Below are positions 1-5,181 of a DNA stretch of 5,181 bases, in pieces. Position 1 is the first letter of the stretch. Each line of letters opens with the position of its first letter. Source of the DNA: DATGHS01 sp035307785 (GTDB taxonomy: Bacteria > Planctomycetota > Planctomycetia > Gemmatales > Gemmataceae). The stretch spans positions 1 through 5,181 of the forward strand of contig DATGHS010000238.1 in the NCBI GenBank assembly GCA_035307785.1, in the 5' to 3' direction. The notes under the pieces were generated by a model. That model was not told where the DNA came from. It saw only the letters and a program-made list of their open reading frames with translations, and made no database searches. Both the position numbers and the translations under genes were made by a program.

Positions 1-655
1 GAATTTCGAAGTCCCAATAGCCGTCGACAAAGACGACGCCCGCCGGAGTCCAAACGTAATGGGCGGGAATCCAAACCCACTCGGCACGCGGAGCAATCCA
101 GAACCCGGGCCGCCAGGCATAGCCGGTGGTTTGATAAACCCAAACGCCGGGCGAATAAATGTAGCTCGGATCCGGCGCCGGAGCGGACGGACCATTATCA
201 ATGTTCGCGGGCGGTGGGGGCAGGTAATGGACTTGCTCGACGGCGGCGTCGGCCCAGAAGCCGCTCACCCACTGCCAGCCATCCTGCACCTGATTCCAGT
301 GGCCGGGGACCCAGCGCTTGCCGGGCGGCACATCGCGCCAGGCGCCGCTGATCCAGATATAGTCGGCCGTGTGGTCGTCCCAGGCCCAATAGCCGGGAAT
401 CCACTGCACGTTATTGCCTTCAGGCTTTTGATCGGGGGGAAGTTCTTGAATCGGGTCGGGTGGGGCCTTCGGGGCAATCGGGTTGGGTTGCGGTTCGCCC
501 TGCACCGGCGTCATAAAGGCTTCATGCACCGGGCCGCGCGTCAACACATCCACGCCGGGCGGCGGCTGCGGCTCCTGATCCTGAGCCACGGCTGCCATGC
601 CGAAGAGAAAAACGGTCGCCAGCGCTCCAAGCCACGGGCTATATCGATGGAACAT
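1..655 (-). CDS. Secreted WXXGXW (YXWGXW) repeat protein, C-terminus cut by the window edge
   Basis: The 218 codons visible here have no internal stop, and the frame continues past the left edge. The N-terminus is a signal peptide: MFHRYSPW, a hydrophobic stretch at residues 8-23, and a probable cut after AVA (residue 24). Residues 25-80 are a Pro/Gln/Glu-rich linker. From residue 84 the protein is a series of aromatic units: QWIPGYW (84-90), YIWISGAW (99-106), RWVPGHW (114-120), QWVSGFW (128-134), AWRPGFW (180-186), VWIPAHYVW (194-202) and VDGYW (210-214), with a Pro-rich spacer at 145-163. This matches the WXXGXW/YXWGXW repeat family of exported bacterial proteins, common in planctomycetes. 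Its function is not known; a periplasmic or cell-surface structural or binding role is inference. The ATG at 655 was chosen because GGAG lies seven bases upstream and it gives a full signal peptide; the next in-frame ATG (598) would remove that. Confidence 0.85.
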   Translation of the reverse strand, partial: MFHRYSPWLGALATVFLFGMAAVAQDQEPQPPPGVDVLTRGPVHEAFMTPVQGEPQPNPIAPKAPPDPIQELPPDQKPEGNNVQWIPGYWAWDDHTADYIWISGAWRDVPPGKRWVPGHWNQVQDGWQWVSGFWADAAVEQVHYLPPPPANIDNGPSAPAPDPSYIYSPGVWVYQTTGYAWRPGFWIAPRAEWVWIPAHYVWTPAGVVFVDGYWDFEI

Positions 656-824
656 GATTGTTCTCCGTACTCGGTAAGAAGGGAGCGGCTCAAAGTCTGC
701 CCCCGGAAATGCCCCAAATGCCGAAAGTTGTGCATCTCGCATGCCAATTGTGATGGCTGGCAGTGAGCCCGCAGCCCAAGCAACGGATCATCCCTGCTTG
801 CATTACGGGTTCACCGGATCCTCG
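656..824. other. Intergenic spacer between two same-strand secreted-protein genes
   Basis: This spacer of 169 bases separates the stop of the TPR-like gene (825) from the start of the WXXGXW gene (655). Apart from the ribosome binding site at 663-666 I see no gene. A weak imperfect hairpin (CAAGCA at 777-782, TGCTTG at 795-800, short inner GGA/TCC pairing) lies soon after the upstream stop but has no T-tract, so it is not called as a terminator. No convincing -35/-10 pair was found. Whether the two genes share a transcript cannot be settled from the sequence. Confidence 0.4.
663..666 (-). promoter_or_regulatory. Ribosome binding site of the WXXGXW-repeat gene
   Basis: On the minus strand GGAG sits seven bases before the ATG at 655. 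It is the best Shine-Dalgarno match upstream of this gene and decides the start in favour of the form with the signal peptide. Confidence 0.6.
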
Positions 825-1487
825 TTATTGAATCGGTTTTTCCAAATATGCTTGCGCGTTTTTCGCAGCGGCCGTCGCGGGATAGTTCTTCATGATGAAT
901 TTGCAATAATCCTCAGCCGCGTCGGATTTGCCGGCTTTCGCCAACATCATGGCCATGTTGAATTTGCCAGTGGCCAGTTCTTCTTGCGACATGGGCGCCG
1001 GCGGCACAGCGGCCGGCCTGGGCCGGGCCACGTTGGCAACGGCAGGAGCTTGTTGCGGCTTGGGCGCCGGAATGTTGGGTTCCCGGCCTGGTAAAAGTCC
1101 GCGGTGTAGACCCATCGCTTGCAGTTGCTTCTGTTGTTGTGCGAAAGCTTGTTGCATGAACCCCAACGCCGCTGCTGCTTGTTGCGCATTCATCGGCGCT
1201 GCTTGCTGTCTGCCGCCAGCGGGCTGATTATTTCCGAGCCCGATCCGGTTCAGCCAATCGTCGCGATCCTCCGGCTCGTCGCGCTGCTGTGCCGCCTCAT
1301 TAATCTCTTCGATGTAGCGGTTCGTGTCGTCGATGGATTTGAAGTAATCATCCAGATCCTTTTGGTCTTGATAGATTTGGTTGATGTAGTCATCGGTCTC
1401 GTCGGCCCGCGAAGCCGAGGGCAAAGCGAAGGTGAATCCGGTCAACAGAGCGGCGCACAATAAAGTTCTGCGAATGGTAGCCGACAT
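825..1487 (-). CDS. Secreted protein with acidic helical N-terminal region and C-terminal TPR-like motif
   Basis: A complete 220-residue protein. Residues 1-28 form a signal peptide (RR at 6-7, hydrophobic 8-22, cleavage expected after SASRA). Residues 29-78 are very acidic and probably helical or coiled coil (repeated D/E/Q/Y spacing). Residues 88-127 are rich in Gln and Ala, and 133-166 are a Pro/Ala linker. Residues 170-216 look like one tetratricopeptide or BamD/YbgF-type helical pair, with FNMAMMLAKAGKSDAAEDY followed by NYPAT and an Ala-rich second helix. The layout suggests an exported scaffold or protein-binding factor; I do not recognise the family and assign no function. The ATG at 1487 is the only start that gives a clean signal peptide. 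No strong Shine-Dalgarno precedes it (only GGG at 1496-1498), and a 10-bp dyad ends ten bases upstream. Confidence 0.82.
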   Translation of the reverse strand: MSATIRRTLLCAALLTGFTFALPSASRADETDDYINQIYQDQKDLDDYFKSIDDTNRYIEEINEAAQQRDEPEDRDDWLNRIGLGNNQPAGGRQQAAPMNAQQAAAALGFMQQAFAQQQKQLQAMGLHRGLLPGREPNIPAPKPQQAPAVANVARPRPAAVPPAPMSQEELATGKFNMAMMLAKAGKSDAAEDYCKFIMKNYPATAAAKNAQAYLEKPIQ

Positions 1488-1497
1488 GTTTGCAGCC

Positions 1498-1534
1498 CGT
1501 TCGAGCCGGTAACTATCTCTCTGTGGCTCGAACG
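1498..1534. promoter_or_regulatory. Perfect 10-bp inverted repeat just upstream of the TPR-like gene
   Basis: The arms CGTTCGAGCC (1498-1507) and GGCTCGAACG (1525-1534) are exact reverse complements, separated by 17 bases. On the minus strand the repeat ends ten bases before the ATG at 1487, so it falls in the 5' leader or at the promoter. It could be the operator of a dimeric regulator (27-bp centre-to-centre spacing of the arms) or an RNA hairpin affecting initiation, since the only SD-like GGG touches the proximal arm. There is no T-tract on either side, which argues against a terminator. The repeat is seen directly; its role is inference. Confidence 0.5.
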
Positions 1535-1556
1535 CGCTCTTGCTGCGGCCTTGCGC

Positions 1557-1615
1557 AAAAAGGAATGCCGGGGTCGGGCGGATCGGTTGTCAAACCGATC
1601 CGCCCGACCCCGGCA
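1557..1615 (-). terminator. Rho-independent terminator of the 84-residue protein gene
   Basis: A perfect 23-bp stem (1566-1588 paired with 1593-1615) closes on the four-base loop GTCA. Read on the minus strand, it begins 22 bases after the TGA at 1638-1640 and is followed by TTCC and then five Ts (1561-1557). Position, GC-rich stem and T-tract direction fit termination of the minus-strand gene to the right. The plus-strand side has only GTGTTTTC, so activity in the other direction would be weak. The stem is longer than most intrinsic terminators need. Confidence 0.75.
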
Positions 1616-1637
1616 GTGTACGTGTTTTCATGCCTAG

Positions 1638-1892
1638 TCAGCGCGGGTAGCTGGTGCTGTCCGTGCCGCGCAGATATGGCCGATCAATTGGTACCGAGGA
1701 GTCCCGTTGCATGAAGTTGATGTTGTCGTTCGGGTTACCGGTCCGGCGGGCGGCGGCGTCGTTGCTGGTCTGCGTTACGTTGGTCTCGTTGATGGTCGAC
1801 GATCCGCGCACGATGTTGTACCAGCCCAAGTTCCAACCGAGGAACAGTAGAGCTGGGACCGCCACACCCAGAAACGCCAAAGTCGTTCGCAT
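1638..1892 (-). CDS. Small membrane-anchored or secreted protein of unknown function
   Basis: An 84-residue protein with a typical export or anchor start: MRTT followed by a hydrophobic run at residues 5-26 (AFLGVAVPALLFLGW, then NLGWY). The rest is polar, rich in Asn, Thr, Ser and Arg, with no cysteine, so it is not a lipoprotein, and it has no domain I recognise. The same frame is open up to an ATG at 2018, but the 42 extra residues are basic, low in hydrophobicity and unlike a leader. The ATG at 1892 puts the hydrophobic segment at the N-terminus and has AAAGG nine bases upstream (1902-1906). It is followed by a strong terminator, so it is probably a single-gene transcript. Short conserved proteins of this type are often seen in planctomycetes; that is general knowledge and not a match. 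Confidence 0.65.
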   Translation of the reverse strand: MRTTLAFLGVAVPALLFLGWNLGWYNIVRGSSTINETNVTQTSNDAAARRTGNPNDNINFMQRDSSVPIDRPYLRGTDSTSYPR

Positions 1893-1952
1893 GGTTTTGC
1901 TACCTTTGTTCTTCTTCCCGTTAACTGCCGAACACCCCCAAAAGGTCTGCGG

Positions 1953-1981
1953 GCTATAACGACTTTCAGCAGTTTCGTCCA
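1953..1981 (-). promoter_or_regulatory. Candidate sigma70-type promoter for the 84-residue protein gene
   Basis: On the minus strand TGGACG (1981-1976, 4/6 to TTGACA) is followed after exactly 17 bases by TATAGC (1958-1953, 4/6 to TATAAT). This would give a leader of roughly 55 bases before the ATG at 1892. It lies inside the upstream open extension of that gene, which is a further reason to prefer the shorter start. Only moderate matches, so this is a suggestion. Confidence 0.3.
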
Positions 1982-2285
1982 GAGGAGTCGGGCGCTGTCT
2001 GGGGCGCTTTCCCGGCAAGCCATGATAATTGAGATTAACACAATTCTCCGGAATTTACTGCCTTTACATGAAAATGGCGAAGCGCGGGCGCGATGGAAGG
2101 TTCGGGATTTGGCGCAGGCGCAGACTTTAACGGCGCGAAAAAGGACGCAATCGACGACAAGGCCGAAAAGGACTCAAAAAACGAGGCTTGCTTGCAGCCA
2201 CTTTTTTCTTCGTTTGCTTCTATTTAATGCACTGTGCCCGCGTTATACGCCCGCTTTGGTCGACTCAGCCCGAACAGCAACTCAA

Positions 2286-2313
2286 GGGGACGGGCACGTT
2301 GAAAACGTGTCCC
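2286..2313. repeat. REP-like imperfect palindrome
   Basis: GGGGACGGGCACGTT, then GAA, then AACGTGTCCC. The inner arms CACGTT (2295-2300) and AACGTG (2304-2309) pair perfectly around a three-base GAA loop. The stem extends by GGG/TCC with one G·U, or alternatively by GGGA (2287-2290) with TCCC (2310-2313) if CGGG bulges out. The right arm looks like a perfect GGGGACGGGCACGTT partner that lost about four bases. It has the form of the extragenic palindromes mobilised by IS200-like (REP-associated) transposases. No second copy lies in this window, so the repeat status is inference. Confidence 0.4.
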
Positions 2314-2380
2314 AAGGTAGATTTTCCATTGACGAATGCCACTTTTCGGGTTCAATTATCAATGCCTGCCTGATTCCCGC

Positions 2381-2422
2381 ACCGGCCAATCCTTCCCGCC
2401 TGGGCCGGTTCCTTTAGGGAAG
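2381..2422 (+). promoter_or_regulatory. Possible structured leader covering the DUF1501 ribosome binding site
   Basis: Two pairings can be drawn by eye. ACCGGCC (2381-2387) pairs with GGCCGGT (2403-2409) around a 15-base loop. CTTCCC (2392-2397), inside that loop, pairs with GGGAAG (2417-2422), which holds most of the Shine-Dalgarno. The two cross, forming either an H-type pseudoknot (loops of 4, 5 and 7 bases) or two competing hairpins. Either would let the leader hide the ribosome binding site. No ligand or family is recognised, and chance pairing in GC-rich DNA is a real alternative. Confidence 0.25.
2416..2420 (+). promoter_or_regulatory. Ribosome binding site of the DUF1501 gene
   Basis: AGGGA lies seven bases before the ATG at 2428 and supports that start over the internal ATG at 2452, which has no comparable site. 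Confidence 0.6.
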
Positions 2423-2427
2423 CGATC

Positions 2428-3792
2428 ATGAGTCCGAATTCTCCAACCGCAATGGGCTTCGGCACGCGCCGGCAGTTTTTGCAAACCACCGGCCTCGGCG
2501 CACTGGGCCTCTTCTGGGCCAACTGGTGCCGGGCGAGCGAAACTCAAGCAGCGAGTCACCAGGCCAAGGCCAAGTCGGTCATATTGATTTTCAATTGTGG
2601 CGCTCCAAGTCACACCGACCTGTGGGACATGAAGCCGAAAGCGCCGGAAAACATCCGTGGCTTATTCAAGCCCATCGCAACGAATGTTCCCGGCATCCAG
2701 ATCTCAGAACTCATGCCGAAGTTGGCCCGGCAGGCGGATAGGCTGGCCATCGTTCGCAGCGTGCATCACACCCAGACGCAGCACAACACCGGCATGTATT
2801 ACTCGATTGTCGGCAAGCCATACCGCATCGACAGCACGCTGATCAATCCAAGCCGGACCGACTACCCGAGCTTCGGCACGCTGGTGGGGTGGCTTGCCCG
2901 GCGCGACGGTTACAGCAGCCCGCTGCCGCCGTATGTCATCACGCCGTTTCCGCATTGCGACAGCACCGTATACGTCACGCCGGGACAATACGGCGGCTGT
3001 TTGGGCGCTCGCTACGATCCGCTGGTGCTGAATGCCGACCCGAACATGCCGAATTTTCGTGTGCCCAACCTGAGCCTGTCGGAGGATTTGTCGGCGGCAC
3101 GCCTGCAAGAACGGCAGAGTTTGCTCGGACATCTAGATGAACACACGGGCTTCGGCAGCGCGGCCCGCTTTGCCGATCTCGATTTGAACCGCTCCAAGGC
3201 AATCGACCTGGTGACATCGAATACAGTGCAAAAAGCCTTCGATTTGTCGCTGGAGCCGCCCGCGGTGCGCGATCGTTATGGCCGCCACAGCTGGGGCCAG
3301 TCGCACCTGTTGGCCCGGCGACTGGTGGAAGCCGGCGTGCGCTTCGTGACCACAGTCAACGGGCCGAGCATCATCTGGGACACGCATGCCGATAATTTCT
3401 GTCGGCTAAAGACAAAGTTGGCGCCACCGATGGAGAGTGGTTTCGCCGCCCTGCTCGATGACTTGCACGAGCGCGGCCTGCTCCATAGCACGCTAGTGAT
3501 CTGGATGGGCGATTTTGGCCGCACGCCTACGATCAACAAAGATGCCGGCCGCGATCACTGGCCACAGTGCTACACGATGGTGCTGGCCGGCGGCGGCATC
3601 CGCGGCGGGCAGTACATTGGCTCATCGGACCCGCATGGCGCTTATCCGAAGGAGTATCCGATTACCCCGGCCGACGTGCATGCGACAGTATTCACGGCCA
3701 TGGGTTACGACCCGCACGGCATCAGCTATCTCTCGCCGGAAGGCCGGCCGTTCCCGCTGTCCGACGGGCAGCCAATTCGGGGATTGTTGTAA
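2428..3792 (+). CDS. DUF1501 family protein, Tat-exported, alkaline-phosphatase/sulfatase-like fold
   Basis: A complete 454-residue DUF1501 protein (PF07394), the usual length for the family. The N-terminus is a twin-arginine leader: TRRQFLQTTG (residues 13-22), hydrophobic 23-31, so export in folded form is expected. The mature part opens with the family strand SVILIFNCGAPSHTDLWDMKP (split: strand 50-56, metal-site-like loop GAPSHTDLWD at 58-67). It ends with WDTH (317-320), GDFGRTP (361-367), GRDHW (374-378) and a C-terminal GRPFPLSDGQPI (439-450). These are the family's counterparts of the metal-binding motifs in alkaline phosphatases and sulfatases. The usual GEFGRTP has Asp in place of Glu. 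Genes of this family are abundant in planctomycetes, normally beside a DUF1549/DUF1553 cytochrome-like partner; none is present here. The substrate is unknown, though a role in breakdown of sulfated or phosphorylated polymers is often supposed. It ends 21 bases before a convergent gene. Confidence 0.95.
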   Translation: MSPNSPTAMGFGTRRQFLQTTGLGALGLFWANWCRASETQAASHQAKAKSVILIFNCGAPSHTDLWDMKPKAPENIRGLFKPIATNVPGIQISELMPKLARQADRLAIVRSVHHTQTQHNTGMYYSIVGKPYRIDSTLINPSRTDYPSFGTLVGWLARRDGYSSPLPPYVITPFPHCDSTVYVTPGQYGGCLGARYDPLVLNADPNMPNFRVPNLSLSEDLSAARLQERQSLLGHLDEHTGFGSAARFADLDLNRSKAIDLVTSNTVQKAFDLSLEPPAVRDRYGRHSWGQSHLLARRLVEAGVRFVTTVNGPSIIWDTHADNFCRLKTKLAPPMESGFAALLDDLHERGLLHSTLVIWMGDFGRTPTINKDAGRDHWPQCYTMVLAGGGIRGGQYIGSSDPHGAYPKEYPITPADVHATVFTAMGYDPHGISYLSPEGRPFPLSDGQPIRGLL

Positions 3793-3813
3793 AGAAACCG
3801 TGGCGGACGCGAG

Positions 3814-5181
3814 TTACGCTGCCGATTCAAAGATTTGCTGAAACTCGTCCTGACATTGGCTGAAGGCCCGCAAGACGACTGGATCAAACACGCCGGCCGA
3901 ATCTGTCAACAGAATCTGCACGGCCTGGGCGTGGTTGAGCGGCGGTCGGTGCGGCCGGCGGCGGCGCAGCGAATCGTAGACGTCGGCCAACTGGAAGATG
4001 CGGGCAGCGGGAGGGATATCCTCGCCAGCCAGGCGGTCGGGGTAGCCCTGGCCGTCAAAGCGCTCGTGATGGTGCCGCACTATCCCCCGGGCCATGGTCA
4101 AGAATTCCAGTGATTGGCCATATTCCTTGCCGATCGTATCGATAAGGCCGGAACCCACCACGGTGTGCATTTCCATTTGCCGGCGCTCGTCGTCGGTTAA
4201 CGCCACTGTCTTGAGCACAAGCTGATCGGGCATGCCAATTTTGCCGATGTCATGCAATGGCACGCAGCGTTCGAGGTTATCAAGGAAAGCGCGGTCGATG
4301 AGGCTCGACCAGGCTGGCTCGGCACGCAGTTTTTCGGCCAGGCACAGGCAATAGCGCGGCAAGCGCCGCAGGTGACCAGCTGTGCCGCCTTCGCGAATCT
4401 CCGCCATCTTGGCCATCGCGAACAGCAGTGCATCTTCGGTGCGTTTGACATCGCGGTCGCGGGTTTGCAGACTGTGCTCGAGTTGCCGGTTCATCGCAAG
4501 CAGATTGCGGGCCAGGTAGTCCAGCCGGTCCTGGGCCTCTTTCATGCGCAAGGCGTGTTGAATCTGTGCGGCGAGGTGCGGCGGGCTGATCGGCTTGGGA
4601 ACGAAATCGTCGGCGCCGTGGTCCAGCACTTCGGCCAGGTCTTCGGGACTTCCCGGCGCGATAATGAGCAATTTCAAGTGGGGCCGGGGCGGGTTTTCGC
4701 GCAAGTCCTTGCACATGTCGTAGCCGGGGATGCCGGGCAAATCGCGCGCGATGAGCGCCAGGTCGATGGGGCGGGCATGCAGAATCTCCATGCCGGTGAT
4801 GCTGTCATCCGCGTCGTAGCAGACGCAACCCATGGGCTCGAGGATCGCATGGCATAGCTTGTGCGCCTGGGCGTCGGGCTCCAGAATCAGCACTTGCCAC
4901 GGCCGGGCGGTCACATACGCGGAGGGCGTGGACGGTTGCGGAAGCAAGCCGCCATGCGTGCTTTCGCAAGCCGCATCCATTTCCAACTGGGCCAGCGACG
5001 CAGTGGAGAATTTGGCCAGAGAATGCATCAAGGCCCGCGGCGAATTGGGGCGCTGATCGGGGTCACGGGCCATCGTCCGCGCCAACAGCTCCTCCAGCTC
5101 AATCGGCGCGTTAGCCAGAAAGTCGCGTAGTCGCCGGGGCCTTTCGTATTGCAGCCGCCGCAGTGCTTCGTTGACGGATGT
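3814..5181 (-). CDS. Ser/Thr kinase tail - degenerate receiver - HD-GYP fusion protein, N-terminus beyond the window
   Basis: The frame is open to the right edge (455 residues visible, numbered from there), so the start lies outside; a TTG at 5085 is internal. Residues 1-58 resemble the end of a Pkn-type kinase C-lobe, with ELEELLARTMARDPDQRP and the conserved subdomain XI Arg at 44. Residues 96-212 are a CheY-like receiver fold: QVLILEPDAQ, DLALIARDLPGIPGYDM and DDFVPKPI. The phospho-acceptor Asp is Ala (145), one acidic-pocket residue is Pro (102) and the Thr position is Ile, while the Lys (196) is kept. A coiled coil follows (about 213-252). HD-GYP spans about 253-440 with Glu261, His270, LHDIGKIG (309-316), His339, HHHE (370-373), DGQGYP (376-381) and Asp400, the full metal and GYP set of c-di-GMP phosphodiesterases. 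The expected activity is c-di-GMP hydrolysis to pGpG/GMP in the cytoplasm, perhaps controlled by the kinase. Confidence 0.9.
   Translation of the reverse strand, partial: TSVNEALRRLQYERPRRLRDFLANAPIELEELLARTMARDPDQRPNSPRALMHSLAKFSTASLAQLEMDAACESTHGGLLPQPSTPSAYVTARPWQVLILEPDAQAHKLCHAILEPMGCVCYDADDSITGMEILHARPIDLALIARDLPGIPGYDMCKDLRENPPRPHLKLLIIAPGSPEDLAEVLDHGADDFVPKPISPPHLAAQIQHALRMKEAQDRLDYLARNLLAMNRQLEHSLQTRDRDVKRTEDALLFAMAKMAEIREGGTAGHLRRLPRYCLCLAEKLRAEPAWSSLIDRAFLDNLERCVPLHDIGKIGMPDQLVLKTVALTDDERRQMEMHTVVGSGLIDTIGKEYGQSLEFLTMARGIVRHHHERFDGQGYPDRLAGEDIPPAARIFQLADVYDSLRRRRPHRPPLNHAQAVQILLTDSAGVFDPVVLRAFSQCQDEFQQIFESAA

Larger units (their letters stand above)
1893..2427. other. Long intergenic region between divergent genes
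   Basis: 535 bases lie between the start of the 84-residue gene (minus) and the start of the DUF1501 gene (plus). The plus-strand open frame at 2022-2417 has no ribosome binding site, a protein rich in Arg, Lys and Thr with no domain, and no family resemblance, so I treat this stretch as non-coding. It contains a candidate minus promoter (1953-1981), two imperfect copies of CGAAAA(A)GGAC 28 bases apart (2136-2146 and 2164-2173) in a purine-rich patch, a run of Ts at 2202-2207, a REP-like palindrome (2286-2313) and a possible structured leader (2381-2422). The middle part is visibly richer in A and T than the flanking genes. Confidence 0.55.

Noticed and set aside
59..766. Long plus-strand open frame of 235 codons
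   Set aside because: It is the antisense shadow of the WXXGXW-repeat gene, whose minus-strand translation has a signal peptide and clear repeats; the plus-strand protein has no recognisable domain and no good ribosome binding site.
777..800. Weak hairpin after the TPR-like gene
   Set aside because: Only six outer pairs with a broken inner stem and no T-tract; insufficient for a terminator call.
1893..2018. N-terminal extension of the 84-residue protein to an ATG at 2018
   Set aside because: The extra 42 residues would bury the export segment, lack a Shine-Dalgarno, and overlap the candidate promoter at 1953-1981.
2223..2228. TTTAAT as a -10 box for DUF1501
   Set aside because: No acceptable -35 hexamer at 16-18 bases upstream; the nearest, TTGCAG at 2192-2197, is 25 bases away.
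2022..2417. Plus-strand open frame of 131 codons upstream of DUF1501
   Set aside because: No ribosome binding site, a basic low-information protein without domain, and it runs through the palindrome and the DUF1501 leader.
3756..3772. Hairpin GCTGTCC/GGGCAGC near the end of the DUF1501 gene
   Set aside because: It lies inside conserved coding sequence (the DGQPI end of the protein) and has no T-tract, so it is not called as a terminator.
4252..4857. Plus-strand open frame of 201 codons
   Set aside because: It is antisense to the receiver and HD-GYP domains, which carry unmistakable conserved motifs on the minus strand.
5083..5085. TTG at 5085 as the start of the HD-GYP protein
   Set aside because: The frame stays open for 32 more codons to the window edge and the residues there continue the kinase C-lobe pattern, so the true start lies outside.

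Overview
The window looks like a chromosomal segment from a planctomycete, probably Pirellulales-like. The evidence is a Tat-exported DUF1501 protein, a secreted protein built of W-x-x-G-x-W repeats, small exported proteins with no familiar relatives, and a regulator in which the tail of a Ser/Thr kinase is joined to a receiver-like and an HD-GYP domain. GC content is fairly high. This assignment is inference from gene content, with no search behind it.

Left part (1-1892), all on the minus strand and transcribed right to left: an 84-residue membrane-anchored or secreted protein (1638-1892), a 220-residue secreted protein with a helical N-terminal part and a TPR-like C-terminus (825-1487), and a WXXGXW-repeat secreted protein that runs off the left edge (1-655). 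All three begin with an export or anchor segment. A 23-bp perfect hairpin plus T-tract ends the first gene, so the second is probably transcribed separately. A second dyad lies just in front of the second gene.

Middle (1893-2427): 535 bases between divergent genes with no convincing protein. It holds a candidate promoter for the 84-residue gene, a REP-like palindrome, and a potential hairpin or pseudoknot that covers the ribosome binding site of the next gene.

Right part: a complete DUF1501 gene on the plus strand (2428-3792). It is followed, tail to tail with a 21-base gap, by a large minus-strand regulator gene (3814 to beyond 5181). The visible protein ends a kinase C-lobe, then has a receiver fold whose phospho-acceptor Asp is replaced by Ala, then a coiled coil and an HD-GYP domain with all its metal-site residues. 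The likely output is c-di-GMP hydrolysis, controlled by something other than ordinary receiver phosphorylation. This kinase / pseudo-receiver / HD-GYP arrangement is the most interesting item in the window. No tRNA, rRNA, CRISPR array or insertion sequence was seen.
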